Below, one piece after another: positions 32,474 to 40,878 of a stretch of DNA of 64,000 bases. The stretch is from NCBI RefSeq assembly GCF_900199375.1, contig NZ_LT900217.1, positions 1,054,001 through 1,118,000 on the forward strand. The letters run 5' to 3'. The stretch's first letter is position 1. The number at the start of each line of letters is the position of its first letter. The position numbers were made by a program, and so were the translations under genes. The stretch comes from Gordonibacter urolithinfaciens (lineage in GTDB: Bacteria; Actinomycetota; Coriobacteriia; Coriobacteriales; Eggerthellaceae). The notes beneath the pieces are model-generated. The model was given only the letters and a program-made list of their open reading frames with translations. It searched no databases and was not told the origin of the DNA.

Positions 32474-33808
32474 TCAGCCGCGGTAGCGCGCGGAGGCGGC
32501 ATGCGAGCTGTAGTAGGCCCGCTTGTCCTCGTACATGGCACCGTCGGCCCACCTGACGGCCTCGTCGACAAGGCAAGGCTCCGCGGCGTAGTGCAGCCCC
32601 ATGGCCATGGGGCACGAGGCGTCGGCCAGCCGGGCGCGCACCGTTTCCACCAGCGCGTCGAAGCCGTCTGCGGAGACGTCCTTCACGATGGCGAGGAACT
32701 CGTCGCCGCCCATGCGGTACACGTATGCCCCCGGGAGCGCGTCTGCGAGCGCGCTGCCCGCCGCGATCAGCGCGCGGTCGCCCCTTGCGTGGCCGTCGCG
32801 GTCGTTGATGTCCTTCAGGCCGTTCATGTCCACGTACACCACGCCGAACCCGTTGCGCGGGCCCGCGGCGTCGAGCTCCTCCACGTCGGCGATGAAGCGG
32901 TTGCGGTTCCCCAGGCCGGTGAGCGTGTCCGTGAAGCTGAGCTGGCGGAACCGCTCCTTCGTGCGGTAGCGCTCCAGCTCCATGGACAGGAAGTAGGAAA
33001 GGCTGCTGAAGAACTCCCCGCAGTGGTCCAGGTGGATAGCGGCCGGATTGTCCACGCCGATGGAGCCGATGAGCTCGCCCTCCACGAGCAGCGGCGCGTC
33101 CACCAGGGTGGTTATGCCCTGCGGGGCGAGCATCTCGTACTCGTTCGGCGAAGTCTCGCGCAAATCCTCCAGGTTCTTGACGACGATGGTCTCGCGCTTC
33201 AGGAACAGCGGCATCCACTGCGTCACGAAATGCAGGTCCATGTTCTGCAGCTCGTCGATCTGGGGCACCACGCCCTCGGCGCACCACTCGTGCGAGTTGC
33301 TGAACGAGGTGCCGTCGGGCGACACCTGGAAGAGGTACACGCGGTCGGCCTCCATGAACTCGCCTATCATCTGGAGCACGGACGTCATGTCGCCCGCGAA
33401 CCCGTCTATGTTCTGCAGCTTCATGGCGCAGCGCACGAGCAGCGTCTCCAGGCCCAGCTTCGTCTCCAACGCCCGGCGCTGCTCCTGCTCGGCGGTCATG
33501 TCGAACGCCACCTCGAAACGGGCCGGGCGGCCCTCCCAGTCCACGACCTTGTCCTTGAGCAGGTAGTGGCGCCCGAACTTCTCGTTGTAGTGCGCCCACG
33601 TGACGAACGCGTCCGCGGAAAGCTCGTGGTTGTTGCAGAACTCGCAGGGGGCGTCTTTGCCCAGCACCACGTCATAGCACGTCCGGCCCCGCCAGTCGCC
33701 TACGAGGCGCTCCGCGGATCCGTTGAGGTACAGCATCTCGTGGGTATCGAGATCGCTCACGTACACGCATTCCGCCAGCGCGTCGAATATCTCGTAAGGG
33801 TTAGCCAT
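32474..33808 (-). CDS. PAS-GAF-GGDEF diguanylate cyclase
   Basis: 444 residues, no membrane segment. A PAS-like domain at ~1-110 contains CEFCNNHEL. A GAF-like domain covers ~125-290 (LLVRCAMKLQNIDGF...LIGSIGVDNP). A GGDEF domain at ~300-430 starts FTDTLTGLGNRNRF and has an intact active-site RMGGDEF. It should make cyclic di-GMP from two GTP in response to a ligand or redox state. No RxxD inhibitory site is seen five residues before GGDEF. No EAL domain or effector gene adjoins it. Confidence 0.9.
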   Translation of the reverse strand: MANPYEIFDALAECVYVSDLDTHEMLYLNGSAERLVGDWRGRTCYDVVLGKDAPCEFCNNHELSADAFVTWAHYNEKFGRHYLLKDKVVDWEGRPARFEVAFDMTAEQEQRRALETKLGLETLLVRCAMKLQNIDGFAGDMTSVLQMIGEFMEADRVYLFQVSPDGTSFSNSHEWCAEGVVPQIDELQNMDLHFVTQWMPLFLKRETIVVKNLEDLRETSPNEYEMLAPQGITTLVDAPLLVEGELIGSIGVDNPAAIHLDHCGEFFSSLSYFLSMELERYRTKERFRQLSFTDTLTGLGNRNRFIADVEELDAAGPRNGFGVVYVDMNGLKDINDRDGHARGDRALIAAGSALADALPGAYVYRMGGDEFLAIVKDVSADGFDALVETVRARLADASCPMAMGLHYAAEPCLVDEAVRWADGAMYEDKRAYYSSHAASARYRG

Positions 33809-33999
33809 GCCGGCCCTCTCCTCGCTATCTCCCTCGGCCCGTGCCCGTCTCGGACGACGGGCGGTGTCCGCGTGCGCCTTTGCACCCCGTGCCTTCCGGG
33901 GCGTGTTCCCGCGTCCATTCTACCCCATGAGGCAGGCGGCGGAGGGCGCGAGGCGCGAAGGCGCGGCCGTTTCTGCCCGCCGCGCGGCAGGCCTCGGCC

Positions 34000-34416
34000 C
34001 TAGGCTTTCTGGCAAGCGGCGCACACGCCGTCGAAGATGATCTCGTGGCCCTCGATAGCGAAGCCATGTGCATCGGCTATACGGGAGGCGATGTCCGGCT
34101 CGTAGGGCATATCGACGTCCACGATGCCGCCGCACACGCGGCACTTCGCGTGATAGTGCGGTTCGTTGAAGAAGTCATAGCGGTCGGCGCCGTTGGGCAC
34201 CTCGACGCGCAGCACGTCGCCTCGGCTAGCCAGCACGCCCAGGTTGCGGTACACCGTGGCGCGCGAGATGTTCGGGTACGTGCGACGCACCGCCTCGTAC
34301 ACGTCGGCCGACGTGGGGTGGTTATGCAGCGACCGCACCGCCTCCAGCACGAGCGCCCGCTGTATGGTGTTGCGCGAGGGCGCCGTGGACGCCCCCTTCT
34401 TCGTTGCCGTGGCCAT
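34000..34416 (-). CDS. Fur-family regulator, PerR-like
   Basis: 138 residues from the ATG at 34414-34416 (AAGGAG upstream). The N-terminal winged helix is SRNTIQRALVLEAVRSLHNHPTSADVYEAVRRTYPNISRATVYRNLGVLASRG. The metal domain has HYHAKCRVCGG and a final CAAC, the structural zinc CxxC pair, and the His-rich HYH regulatory site. ADRYDFFNEPHYHAKC has the Asp usual in PerR rather than the Glu of Fur, so peroxide sensing is likely. An AT-rich dyad overlaps its promoter and suggests autoregulation. Confidence 0.88.
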   Translation of the reverse strand: MATATKKGASTAPSRNTIQRALVLEAVRSLHNHPTSADVYEAVRRTYPNISRATVYRNLGVLASRGDVLRVEVPNGADRYDFFNEPHYHAKCRVCGGIVDVDMPYEPDIASRIADAHGFAIEGHEIIFDGVCAACQKA

Positions 34417-34461
34417 TGCGAACTCCTTGGGTCTGCTTATCACTATCGTAATTTAAATAGG

Positions 34462-34489
34462 ATTATATCCCATTAACAACAACCTGCAA
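34462..34489 (-). promoter_or_regulatory. Promoter of the Fur/PerR gene with AT-rich dyad
   Basis: Minus strand: TTGCAG (34484-34489), 16-bp spacer, TATAAT (34462-34467). The surrounding ATTTAAATAGGATTATAT (34451-34468) is an imperfect dyad resembling a Per/Fur box. Confidence 0.55.
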
Positions 34490-34534
34490 ACCCCGCCGCC
34501 GAACCTCCACACGGGACGGCACCTTCTGCACTCG

Positions 34535-34873
34535 CTACACAGCGGCGGCGCCCGTCTCGCCGGTGCGGATGCGCACCACCTCTTCCACCGGGAAGATGAA
34601 GATCTTGCCGTCGCCCACCTCGCCGGTGCATGCCGTGGCGCGGACGAGGTCGACGAGAGGCGCCACCTCTGCATCGTCGACCACGAGCTCGAACTTCACC
34701 TTCGGTATCATGTTGAGCATCACCTCGGTCCCGCGGTAGTACTCCTTCCAACCATGCTGGCTGCCGCAGCCTTGCACCTGGCTGACGGTCATGCCGCCCA
34801 CCTGCGCGACGAACAGCGCCTCCTTGAGCGGCTCGAGCTTCTCGGGCCGCACGATGGCGGTGATCTTCTTCAT
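34535..34873 (-). CDS. glnK: PII nitrogen regulatory protein
   Basis: 112 residues, the standard PII length. The T-loop is complete (KEYYRGTEVMLNMIPK) with Tyr51 available for modification. The B and C loops (TACTGEVGDGKIFIFPVEEVVRIRTGETG) bind ATP/ADP and 2-oxoglutarate. It lies 82 bases after amt on the same strand, the usual amt-glnK pair, so it should plug the ammonium channel when nitrogen is plentiful. Confidence 0.96.
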   Translation of the reverse strand: MKKITAIVRPEKLEPLKEALFVAQVGGMTVSQVQGCGSQHGWKEYYRGTEVMLNMIPKVKFELVVDDAEVAPLVDLVRATACTGEVGDGKIFIFPVEEVVRIRTGETGAAAV

Positions 34874-34955
34874 TTAGCAGCTCCTTTGCTATCACTGATT
34901 CGTCAAAGCCAGCGAGAATCGCCGGCCCGTTCCGCCGTTCGGCAGAAGGGGAACC

Positions 34956-36230
34956 TTAGTCGAGTCCCACATAGGCCGGATAAGCGCTCTCGCCGTGCGC
35001 GGTCACGTCGAGGCCCTGCGCCTCCTCCGCCTCGCCCACACGCAGGCTTCCCCTGAAGCACGCCTTCACGATGAAACCGAGCGCCACGTCGAGCACGCCC
35101 ACGAACGCCGCCGTCACGAGAATGCCGAGCACCTGCGCGCCCAGCAGCGTGGGATCGCCGGTATAGAGCAGGCCGCCGAAATCGGTCCACGACAGCTCGG
35201 GCACGCAGAACAGCCCGGTCAGAATACCGCCGGTCACGCCACCGACCGCATGGATGCCGAATGCGTCGAGCGCGTCGTCGTAGCCGAACGTGCGTTTGAG
35301 GAACGAGACGGCGGCGTAGCACACGGGCGACACGATGACGCCCATCGCCGCCGCTGCCCATGGCTCCACGAAGCCCGCTGCCGGAGTGATGACCACGAGT
35401 CCGGCCACCAAGCCCGTCGCCGCGCCCACGAGCGTGGGCTTGCCGACCCGCACGCGCTCGACGGCCAGCCATGAAACGAGCGCCGCACTAGACGCCGCCG
35501 CGGTGTTCACGAGCGCGAGCGCGGCAACGCCGTCGGGGGCGAACTCGGAGCCCGCATTGAAGCCGAACCATCCGAACCACAGGAGCGTCGCGCCCAGCGC
35601 CACGAACGGCACGTTGTGGGGGCGGTAGCTCATCACGGCGTACCCCTTTCGCTTGCCCGCGATAACGCAGAGAACCAGGCCCGTGAGGCCGGACGAGATG
35701 TGCACCACATCGCCGCCCGCGAAGTCGAGCGCGCCGATCATGCCTCCCACGAGACTCCCCTCGCCGCCCCACACCATGTGGGCGAGCGGCGGGTACACCA
35801 CGACGGTCCACACCGCCGTGAACGCGCACACCGCGCCGAACTTCACGCGCCCGGCCACCGCACCCGTGACGATGGCCGTGGTGATCATGCAAAACGCCAT
35901 CTGGAACACCACGTCGGCCATCGCGGGGTACGCGTCGTGGCTCAGCGCTTCGGGGGCTTCGCCCACGATGTCGGCCACCAGCCCCGCGAGGCCGAGCTGG
36001 TCGAAGCCTCCGAAGAACGGAAGCGACCCGTCCCCGCCGTACGCGAACGACCATCCGCACACCGTCCAGGTGACGCCCACGATGCCGAGCACCGCAAACG
36101 ACATGAGCATCGTGTTCACGACGTTCTTGCGACGGCTCAAACCTCCGTAGAAGAACGCCAGCCCCGGCGTCATCAGCAAGACGAGCATCGCGCATACCAG
36201 CATGAAACCCGTCGATCCTGTGTCGAACAT
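34956..36230 (-). CDS. amt: Ammonium transporter
   Basis: 424 residues with 11 hydrophobic segments. The Amt signatures are present: MLVLLMTPGLAFFYGGLSRRKNVVN near the start, DFAGGDVVHISSGLTGLV (first pore His of the twin-His pair), FGFNAGS, and DDALDAFGIHAVGGVTGGILTGLF (second pore His). It conducts ammonium across the membrane as a trimer. Transcribed ahead of glnK. A nitrogen-control-like box lies 137 bases upstream. Confidence 0.96.
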   Translation of the reverse strand: MFDTGSTGFMLVCAMLVLLMTPGLAFFYGGLSRRKNVVNTMLMSFAVLGIVGVTWTVCGWSFAYGGDGSLPFFGGFDQLGLAGLVADIVGEAPEALSHDAYPAMADVVFQMAFCMITTAIVTGAVAGRVKFGAVCAFTAVWTVVVYPPLAHMVWGGEGSLVGGMIGALDFAGGDVVHISSGLTGLVLCVIAGKRKGYAVMSYRPHNVPFVALGATLLWFGWFGFNAGSEFAPDGVAALALVNTAAASSAALVSWLAVERVRVGKPTLVGAATGLVAGLVVITPAAGFVEPWAAAAMGVIVSPVCYAAVSFLKRTFGYDDALDAFGIHAVGGVTGGILTGLFCVPELSWTDFGGLLYTGDPTLLGAQVLGILVTAAFVGVLDVALGFIVKACFRGSLRVGEAEEAQGLDVTAHGESAYPAYVGLD

Positions 36231-36319
36231 GTGCCTCTACCTCCCTCGAATACGAGCGCTACCTGTTTACGCATTCGATGATCCCACCGCCCCGCGACCG
36301 TCCCAAGCGAGACCTGCAA

Positions 36320-36382
36320 CTGTTAACGCGCTCAAAAACGCCTTTTAACAGACGGGAAGCATCGCCGTTACCGAAAGGAAAC
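36320..36382 (-). promoter_or_regulatory. Candidate nitrogen-control sites upstream of amt-glnK
   Basis: Two patterns lie in the 262-base gap before amt. A dyad CTGTTAA (36320-36326) and TTAACAG (36345-36351) is separated by 18 bp. GTTAC-N6-GAAAC (36367-36382, plus strand) matches the GlnR box gTnAc-n6-GaAAc of Streptomyces. A GlnR homologue in this organism is not shown, so the assignment is tentative. Confidence 0.4.
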
Positions 36383-36492
36383 ACGCCTCGCAGCACCGGG
36401 CCGCGAGCCCGAAGGAATCGGACTGCGGGAACGATGGCAGCGCGCACCGTTGCGGTATAGTGGAAGGGACACGCGAGAGAAAGGACCACCGC

Positions 36493-37008
36493 ATGACCAT
36501 CGAGTTCGTCCCCGTCGAAACGCCCGAGGACCGCGCCGCCCTGGCGACGCTCGCCAGCGAGATCTGGCACGAGTACTGGCCCGCCCTCATCGGCGAGGCC
36601 CAAACCGACTACATGGTGGAACAGTTCCAGAGCCTCGAAGCTATCGAGCGCGACGTGGCCGAGCACGCTTACGAGTACTGGTTCCTGCGCACCGCCGAGG
36701 ATGGCCGCACCGTGGGCTACACGGGAGGGCGCGTCGAGCCCGAGACGAACCGCTTCTTCATCTCGAAGATCTACCTGCGCGCCGAAGTGCGTGGGCACGG
36801 GTTCGCCAGCCAGACCATCCGCTTCTACGAGGACCTGTGCCGCGCACGCGGACTCGCGGCCATGTACCTGACGGTGAACAAGCACAACGACCTGGGCGTG
36901 CGCGCGTACCGGGGCAAGGGGTTCGAGACCATCGACTCCGTGGAGACCGACATCGGGCAGGGCTTCATCATGGACGACTTCATCATGGAGAAGCGCATCG
37001 GCGCATAG
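36493..37008 (+). CDS. GNAT-family N-acetyltransferase
   Basis: 171 residues from the ATG at 36493 (GAAAGGA upstream). The acetyl-CoA site is FISKIYLRAEVRGHGFASQTIRFYE (motif A with RGHGFA), followed by LTVNKHNDLGVRAYRGKGFE (motif B). The acceptor, which could be an amine, drug or protein, is not evident. It stands alone between amt (divergent) and a small YegP-type gene. Confidence 0.88.
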   Translation: MTIEFVPVETPEDRAALATLASEIWHEYWPALIGEAQTDYMVEQFQSLEAIERDVAEHAYEYWFLRTAEDGRTVGYTGGRVEPETNRFFISKIYLRAEVRGHGFASQTIRFYEDLCRARGLAAMYLTVNKHNDLGVRAYRGKGFETIDSVETDIGQGFIMDDFIMEKRIGA

Positions 37009-37106
37009 GATGCCGTTCAACCATTGGTGAAACCGCCTGCTGTGACGCCCCTTCTATCTGACCGGGGTATATGATTCCGTTATCGTCGAAGAGAAGGAGC
37101 GGTCGC

Positions 37107-37280
37107 ATGGGCAAGTTCGTCATCAAGACGTCCGAGACGGGATGCCATTTCGTGCTGAAAGCCGACAACGGCGAAGTCATCGCCACGTCGCAGCACTACC
37201 AGTCCAAGGAATCCTGCAAGAAGGGCATCGAGAGCGTGAAGAGGAACGCCCCCGGCGCAGAAGTCGTGGAAGAGGATTAG
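37107..37280 (+). CDS. YegP/DUF1508-family small protein
   Basis: 57 residues from the ATG at 37107 (AGAAGGAG upstream). It is a single DUF1508 repeat: GKFVIKTSETGCHFVLKADNGEVIATSQHYQSKESCKKGIESVKRNAPGAEVVEE, with the family's F.L.A.NGEVI..S..Y.SK..C..GI pattern. Its function is unknown; in some bacteria it is linked to stress. It is followed by a strong hairpin. Confidence 0.9.
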   Translation: MGKFVIKTSETGCHFVLKADNGEVIATSQHYQSKESCKKGIESVKRNAPGAEVVEED

Positions 37281-37284
37281 CTCG

Positions 37285-37310
37285 TTCCGCTGGCCTAACG
37301 GCCAGCGGAA
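37285..37310. terminator. Hairpin after the YegP-type gene
   Basis: A perfect 11-bp stem, TTCCGCTGGCC (37285-37295) with its complement at 37300-37310 and a TAAC loop, starts 5 bases past the stop. There is no T-run. The stem resembles TTCCGCGGGCC at 55047-55057, so it may be a recurrent terminator or REP-like form. Confidence 0.55.
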
Positions 37311-37318
37311 ACGCTCGA

Positions 37319-37427
37319 CGGCGCGAGGGGCCCCCGTGCCCAGCCTTGCCGCTCCAAGCCTTCCTCGCGTGCAAAAGCGCGCTTCGCCGGCTCACGGCAA
37401 TTCTGGGCACGGGGGCCCCTCGCGCCG
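37319..37427. repeat. Perfect 25-bp inverted repeat around a 59-bp loop
   Basis: Arms 37319-37343 and 37403-37427 are exact reverse complements (left arm begins CGGCGCGAGGGGCCCCCG). The element fills most of the gap between the YegP-type gene and the convergent phosphate transporter. The layout is like 61745-61839. It could be a bidirectional terminator, a REP/MITE element, or a recombination target. Confidence 0.75.
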
Positions 37428-37479
37428 ATCTACAACGCCAACCCGTCTACGACCTCGTTGGACGCACCACCCGATCCCC

Positions 37480-38532
37480 CTAGAAGAACATCAGGAACAG
37501 GTGCGTGAACGCAAACGCCAGTAGGCCGCAGCCGGGAAACGTGAGCACCCAGGTGCCCACCATGCGGCCGGCAAGGCCCCATTTCACGTTGCGCAGGCTC
37601 TTCTCGGCGCCCACGCCCATGATGGCGGTGGTCTTGGTATGCGTGGTGGACACCGGCAGGCCCGTGAACGTGGCCAGGCCGATGCAGAAGCAGGCGGACA
37701 GGCAGGCGGCGAAGCCCTGGTACTGCTCCATCTTCACCATGTTCATGCCCACGGACTTGATGATCTTCTTGCCGCCCACGGCGGTGCCCAGCGCCATGAC
37801 GGCCGACACCATGATGATGAGCCAGAACGGGAACGACACGTCGCCGCCCGACTGGCCGCTCATGGCCAGCATGATGCCCAGCATGCACAGCGACAGGAAC
37901 TTCTGGCCGTCCTGCGCGCCGTGCAGCACGGCCACGCCGGCGCCCGACACGATCTGCGCCCACTTGAAGAACGAGTTCGCCTTGGAGCGCTCGGCGCGCC
38001 GGCACGCCTTCTTTATGAGGCGCGTGAACAGCCACCCCGTGCCGAACCCGAGCACCGTGGAGATGACCAGGCCGTATACCACCTTCATCCATTCGCCGCC
38101 GTTCACGCCCCCCAGGCCTCCCTGCAGGGCGATGGCCGCGCCGGTGATGCCGGCGATGAGCGAGTGGCTCTGGGACGTGGGTATGCCGAAGTACCAGGCC
38201 GCCACGCCCCATACGATGATGGCCACCATGGCCGCCGCCAGCGCGACGAGGGCGGCGTGGTTGTCGCCGCCGAAATCCACCATGTTGAAGATGGTGGCGG
38301 CCACGGCCGACGAGACCAGGGTGATGCCGGCAAGGCCGACGAAGTTGCATATCGCCGCCATAACGATGGCGGGCGTGGGCTTCATGGCCTTCGTGCCCAC
38401 GACGGTGGCGATGGCGTTGGGGGCGTCGGTCGCCCCGTTCACCACCGTGGCGCCCAGCGTCAGGATGACGATGAGGGCGAGTATGGGGTCGCTGACGAAC
38501 GCTGCAGCGAACGAGCCGAAATCGTAGCTCAC
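37480..38532 (-). CDS. pit: PiT-family inorganic phosphate transporter
   Basis: 350 residues from a GTG at 38530-38532 (GAGGAGG upstream), with about ten hydrophobic segments. The PiT duplicated signatures are GATVVNGATDAPNAIATVVGT near residues 27-47 and GLPVSTTHTKTTAIMGVG in the second half. GIPTSQSHSLIAG and VLHGAQDGQK are also characteristic. It is a low-affinity metal-phosphate symporter. No PhoU-like gene adjoins it, although Pit-PhoU pairs are common. Confidence 0.94.
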   Translation of the reverse strand: MSYDFGSFAAAFVSDPILALIVILTLGATVVNGATDAPNAIATVVGTKAMKPTPAIVMAAICNFVGLAGITLVSSAVAATIFNMVDFGGDNHAALVALAAAMVAIIVWGVAAWYFGIPTSQSHSLIAGITGAAIALQGGLGGVNGGEWMKVVYGLVISTVLGFGTGWLFTRLIKKACRRAERSKANSFFKWAQIVSGAGVAVLHGAQDGQKFLSLCMLGIMLAMSGQSGGDVSFPFWLIIMVSAVMALGTAVGGKKIIKSVGMNMVKMEQYQGFAACLSACFCIGLATFTGLPVSTTHTKTTAIMGVGAEKSLRNVKWGLAGRMVGTWVLTFPGCGLLAFAFTHLFLMFF

Positions 38533-38604
38533 TCAGACTCCTCCTCGAACGAAGGGCGCCGATCGGCAAGAGTATTCAACTTGTGGTCCCTTTCACGGCT
38601 TCGG

Positions 38605-38645
38605 TGACAAAGCACACGGAATCGTATGATAACGGTGCTTTGTCA
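38605..38645. other. 11-bp inverted repeat between dxs and pit
   Basis: TGACAAAGCAC (38605-38615) and GTGCTTTGTCA (38635-38645) are perfect arms with a 19-base loop, in the 154-base gap after dxs. It could be a terminator of dxs or a regulator site for pit. Minus-strand TTGACT/TTGACA hexamers overlap its right arm. Confidence 0.5.
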
Positions 38646-38686
38646 AGTCAAGGCAACGGAAAGATCAAGTTTAGGTAAAGTCGCCC

Positions 38687-40561
38687 CTATTTCATGCGCT
38701 CCTCGATGGAGGCCGCTATCCCCTCGGGATCGAGGCCCAGGTCGCGAAGCAGCAAGTCGGCCTTGCCCTGCGGCACGAACATGTCGGGGATGCCCAGCGT
38801 GAGCGCGGGCACGGCCAGGCCCTGGCGCGCAAGCTCGCCCAGCACGCCCTCGCCCGCACCGCCCGACACGATGCCGCCCTCCACCGTGACCACGAGGCGC
38901 GTCTGCGCCGCACGCGCGATGGCATCGGCGTCGAGCGGCTTCGCCCAGCGCATGTCCACGACGCGCGCGTCGATGCCGCGCACCGCCAGCAGCTCCGCGG
39001 CGCCCAGCGCACGGCCCACCATGCGGCCGAACGCGAGGATGGCCACGTCGGCCCCCTCGCGCACCACCTGCGACTTCCCCACTTCCAGCACCTGGGGCTC
39101 CTCGGGCAGCGGCACGCCCTCCGCCGCCCCGCGCGGGTAGCGGATAGCGAACGGGCCGCCCAGCGCCAGCGCCGTGTGCAGCGCATGCACGAGCTCCGCC
39201 TCGTTCGACGGGGCGAGCACGCGCATATGCGGCACCATGCGCGTGTATGCGAGGTCGAACATGCCGTGATGCGTGGGGCCGTCCTCCCCCACCACGCCGG
39301 CGCGGTCGATGGCGAACACCACGTCCAGGTTCGGCAGCGCGTTGTTGATGACCAGCTGGTCCACGGCGCGCTGCAGGAACGTCGAGTAGATGGCCACGAC
39401 CGGCTTCTTGCCGCCGATGGCCAGGCCCGAGGCCAGGCCCACAGCGTGCTCCTCGGCTATGCCCGAGTCCACGAAGCGGCTCGGGAACTCCTCGGCGAAG
39501 CCCGCCAGGCCCGTGCCGTCCTTCATGGCGGCCGTGATGGCCACGATACGCTCGTCCTTGCGCGCCTCGGCCGCAAGCGCCGCGCCGAACACGCTCGTGT
39601 ACGAGGGAGCGGCGGACGGCTTCTTCTTCACGGCACCGGTAGCCACGTCGTACGGCGCGATGCCGTGGAACTTCTCGGGGTTGCGCACGGCCGGCCCGTA
39701 GCCGGCTCCCTTCTTCGTCACCACGTGCATGAGCACGGGTGCGTCCGTCTCCAGCACCATGGCGAGCGTCTCCTTGAGCGCGCCGATGTCGTGGCCGTCG
39801 ATGGGCGCCGTGCACAGGATACCCAGCTGCTCGAAGATCATGGTACGCGGGAGCACGAACTGCTTCATGGATTCCTTCATGTTGCGCCCGAAGTTCGCGA
39901 GTGCCTCCCCGAAGGGTCCGCTGCTTTCCAGTCTCTCCTGGACGGAGTCGCGCGTCTGGCGGTACTGCGAGGAGGCGCGCATGTAGCCGAGGTGCTTCAT
40001 GAGCGCGCCCACGTTGCGCGAGATGGACATCTCGTTGTCGTTGAGGACGACCACCATCGGGGTCTGCGCCTGTCCGATGTGGTTGAGCGCCTCGAACGCC
40101 ATGCCGCCCGAGAGCGCCGCATCGCCTATCAGGGCTACCACCTTGTTGTCGCCGCCCGAGAGGTCGCGTGCCTTCGCCAGGCCGAGCGCCACCGAAAGCG
40201 AGTCGGAGGCATGGCCCGAGGGATGCACGTCGTAGGGGCTCTCGCCGGGCTTCGGGAAGCCGGAGAGGCCGCCGTAGGTGCGCAGCGACTTGAACTCCTC
40301 GAGGCGGCCCGTGACCAGCTTGTGCGCATAGGCCTGGTGGCCCACGTCGAAGATGAACCGGTCGCGCGGGCAGTCCAGCATGCTGTGCACGGCCAGGATG
40401 ATCTCCACGGCACCGAGCGACGAGCCCACGTGACCGCCCGTCTCCGACGTTACGGACACGATCTCCTCGCGTATCTCGCGGGCGAGGATGGAGAGCTCTT
40501 CGTTGGTCAGCAGCTTGAGGTCGGCCGGCGACGAGATCACGTCGAGAATGCGATGGTCCAT
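38687..40561 (-). CDS. dxs: 1-deoxy-D-xylulose-5-phosphate synthase
   Basis: 624 residues. It is the first enzyme of the MEP isoprenoid pathway, joining pyruvate and glyceraldehyde-3-phosphate with thiamine diphosphate. Motifs are GGHVGSSLGAVE, FDVGHQAYAHKL, the ThDP site GDAALSGGMAFEALNHIG...VVVLNDNEMSIS, and the second-half DGPTHHGMFDLAY. I prefer the ATG at 40561 to the GTG at 40567, because the G-rich ribosome site is better spaced. xseB lies directly upstream (14 bases), the usual xse-dxs order. Confidence 0.96.
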   Translation of the reverse strand: MDHRILDVISSPADLKLLTNEELSILAREIREEIVSVTSETGGHVGSSLGAVEIILAVHSMLDCPRDRFIFDVGHQAYAHKLVTGRLEEFKSLRTYGGLSGFPKPGESPYDVHPSGHASDSLSVALGLAKARDLSGGDNKVVALIGDAALSGGMAFEALNHIGQAQTPMVVVLNDNEMSISRNVGALMKHLGYMRASSQYRQTRDSVQERLESSGPFGEALANFGRNMKESMKQFVLPRTMIFEQLGILCTAPIDGHDIGALKETLAMVLETDAPVLMHVVTKKGAGYGPAVRNPEKFHGIAPYDVATGAVKKKPSAAPSYTSVFGAALAAEARKDERIVAITAAMKDGTGLAGFAEEFPSRFVDSGIAEEHAVGLASGLAIGGKKPVVAIYSTFLQRAVDQLVINNALPNLDVVFAIDRAGVVGEDGPTHHGMFDLAYTRMVPHMRVLAPSNEAELVHALHTALALGGPFAIRYPRGAAEGVPLPEEPQVLEVGKSQVVREGADVAILAFGRMVGRALGAAELLAVRGIDARVVDMRWAKPLDADAIARAAQTRLVVTVEGGIVSGGAGEGVLGELARQGLAVPALTLGIPDMFVPQGKADLLLRDLGLDPEGIAASIEERMK

Positions 40562-40575
40562 AGTCACGCCCCCCG

Positions 40576-40878
40576 TTACGCTTGAGCCGCAGCCGCCGCG
40601 GACGCCTCCGCGTCCGAAGCTGCGGCTTCGATTTCAACCTCGGTTCCCGCGGCGGCCTCGCAGACGGCCTTGCCCGCGCCGTCTTCGGCCTCGTCTTCGG
40701 CATCGCGGGCCTCGATGTTCTCTTCGAGCAGCTCGCTCGCCCGCAGGCCCAATCCCACAGCCTCCTCATACAGGGAGAGCGCCTCGTCGAGGGGCATCTC
40801 GCTCGAGCCAACGGCGTCGACGATCTCGTCGAGGCGGGCCTTCACCTGGTCAAAGCTTTCATATGACTCATGCGCCAT
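40576..40878 (-). CDS. xseB: Exodeoxyribonuclease VII small subunit
   Basis: 100 residues. The first ~60 match the XseB domain (ESFDQVKARLDEIVDAVGSSEMPLDEALSLYEEAVGLGLRASELLE), a helical pair that binds many copies to XseA. The remainder is an alanine/glutamate-rich tail, longer than usual. It overlaps nusB by 11 bases. The large subunit gene xseA is not next to it, whereas xseA-xseB is the common order. Confidence 0.9.
   Translation of the reverse strand: MAHESYESFDQVKARLDEIVDAVGSSEMPLDEALSLYEEAVGLGLRASELLEENIEARDAEDEAEDGAGKAVCEAAAGTEVEIEAAASDAEASAAAAAQA

Noticed and set aside
31241-34003. 920-codon plus-strand open frame
   Set aside because: Antisense to rpsA and the GGDEF gene, low complexity, no ribosome site.
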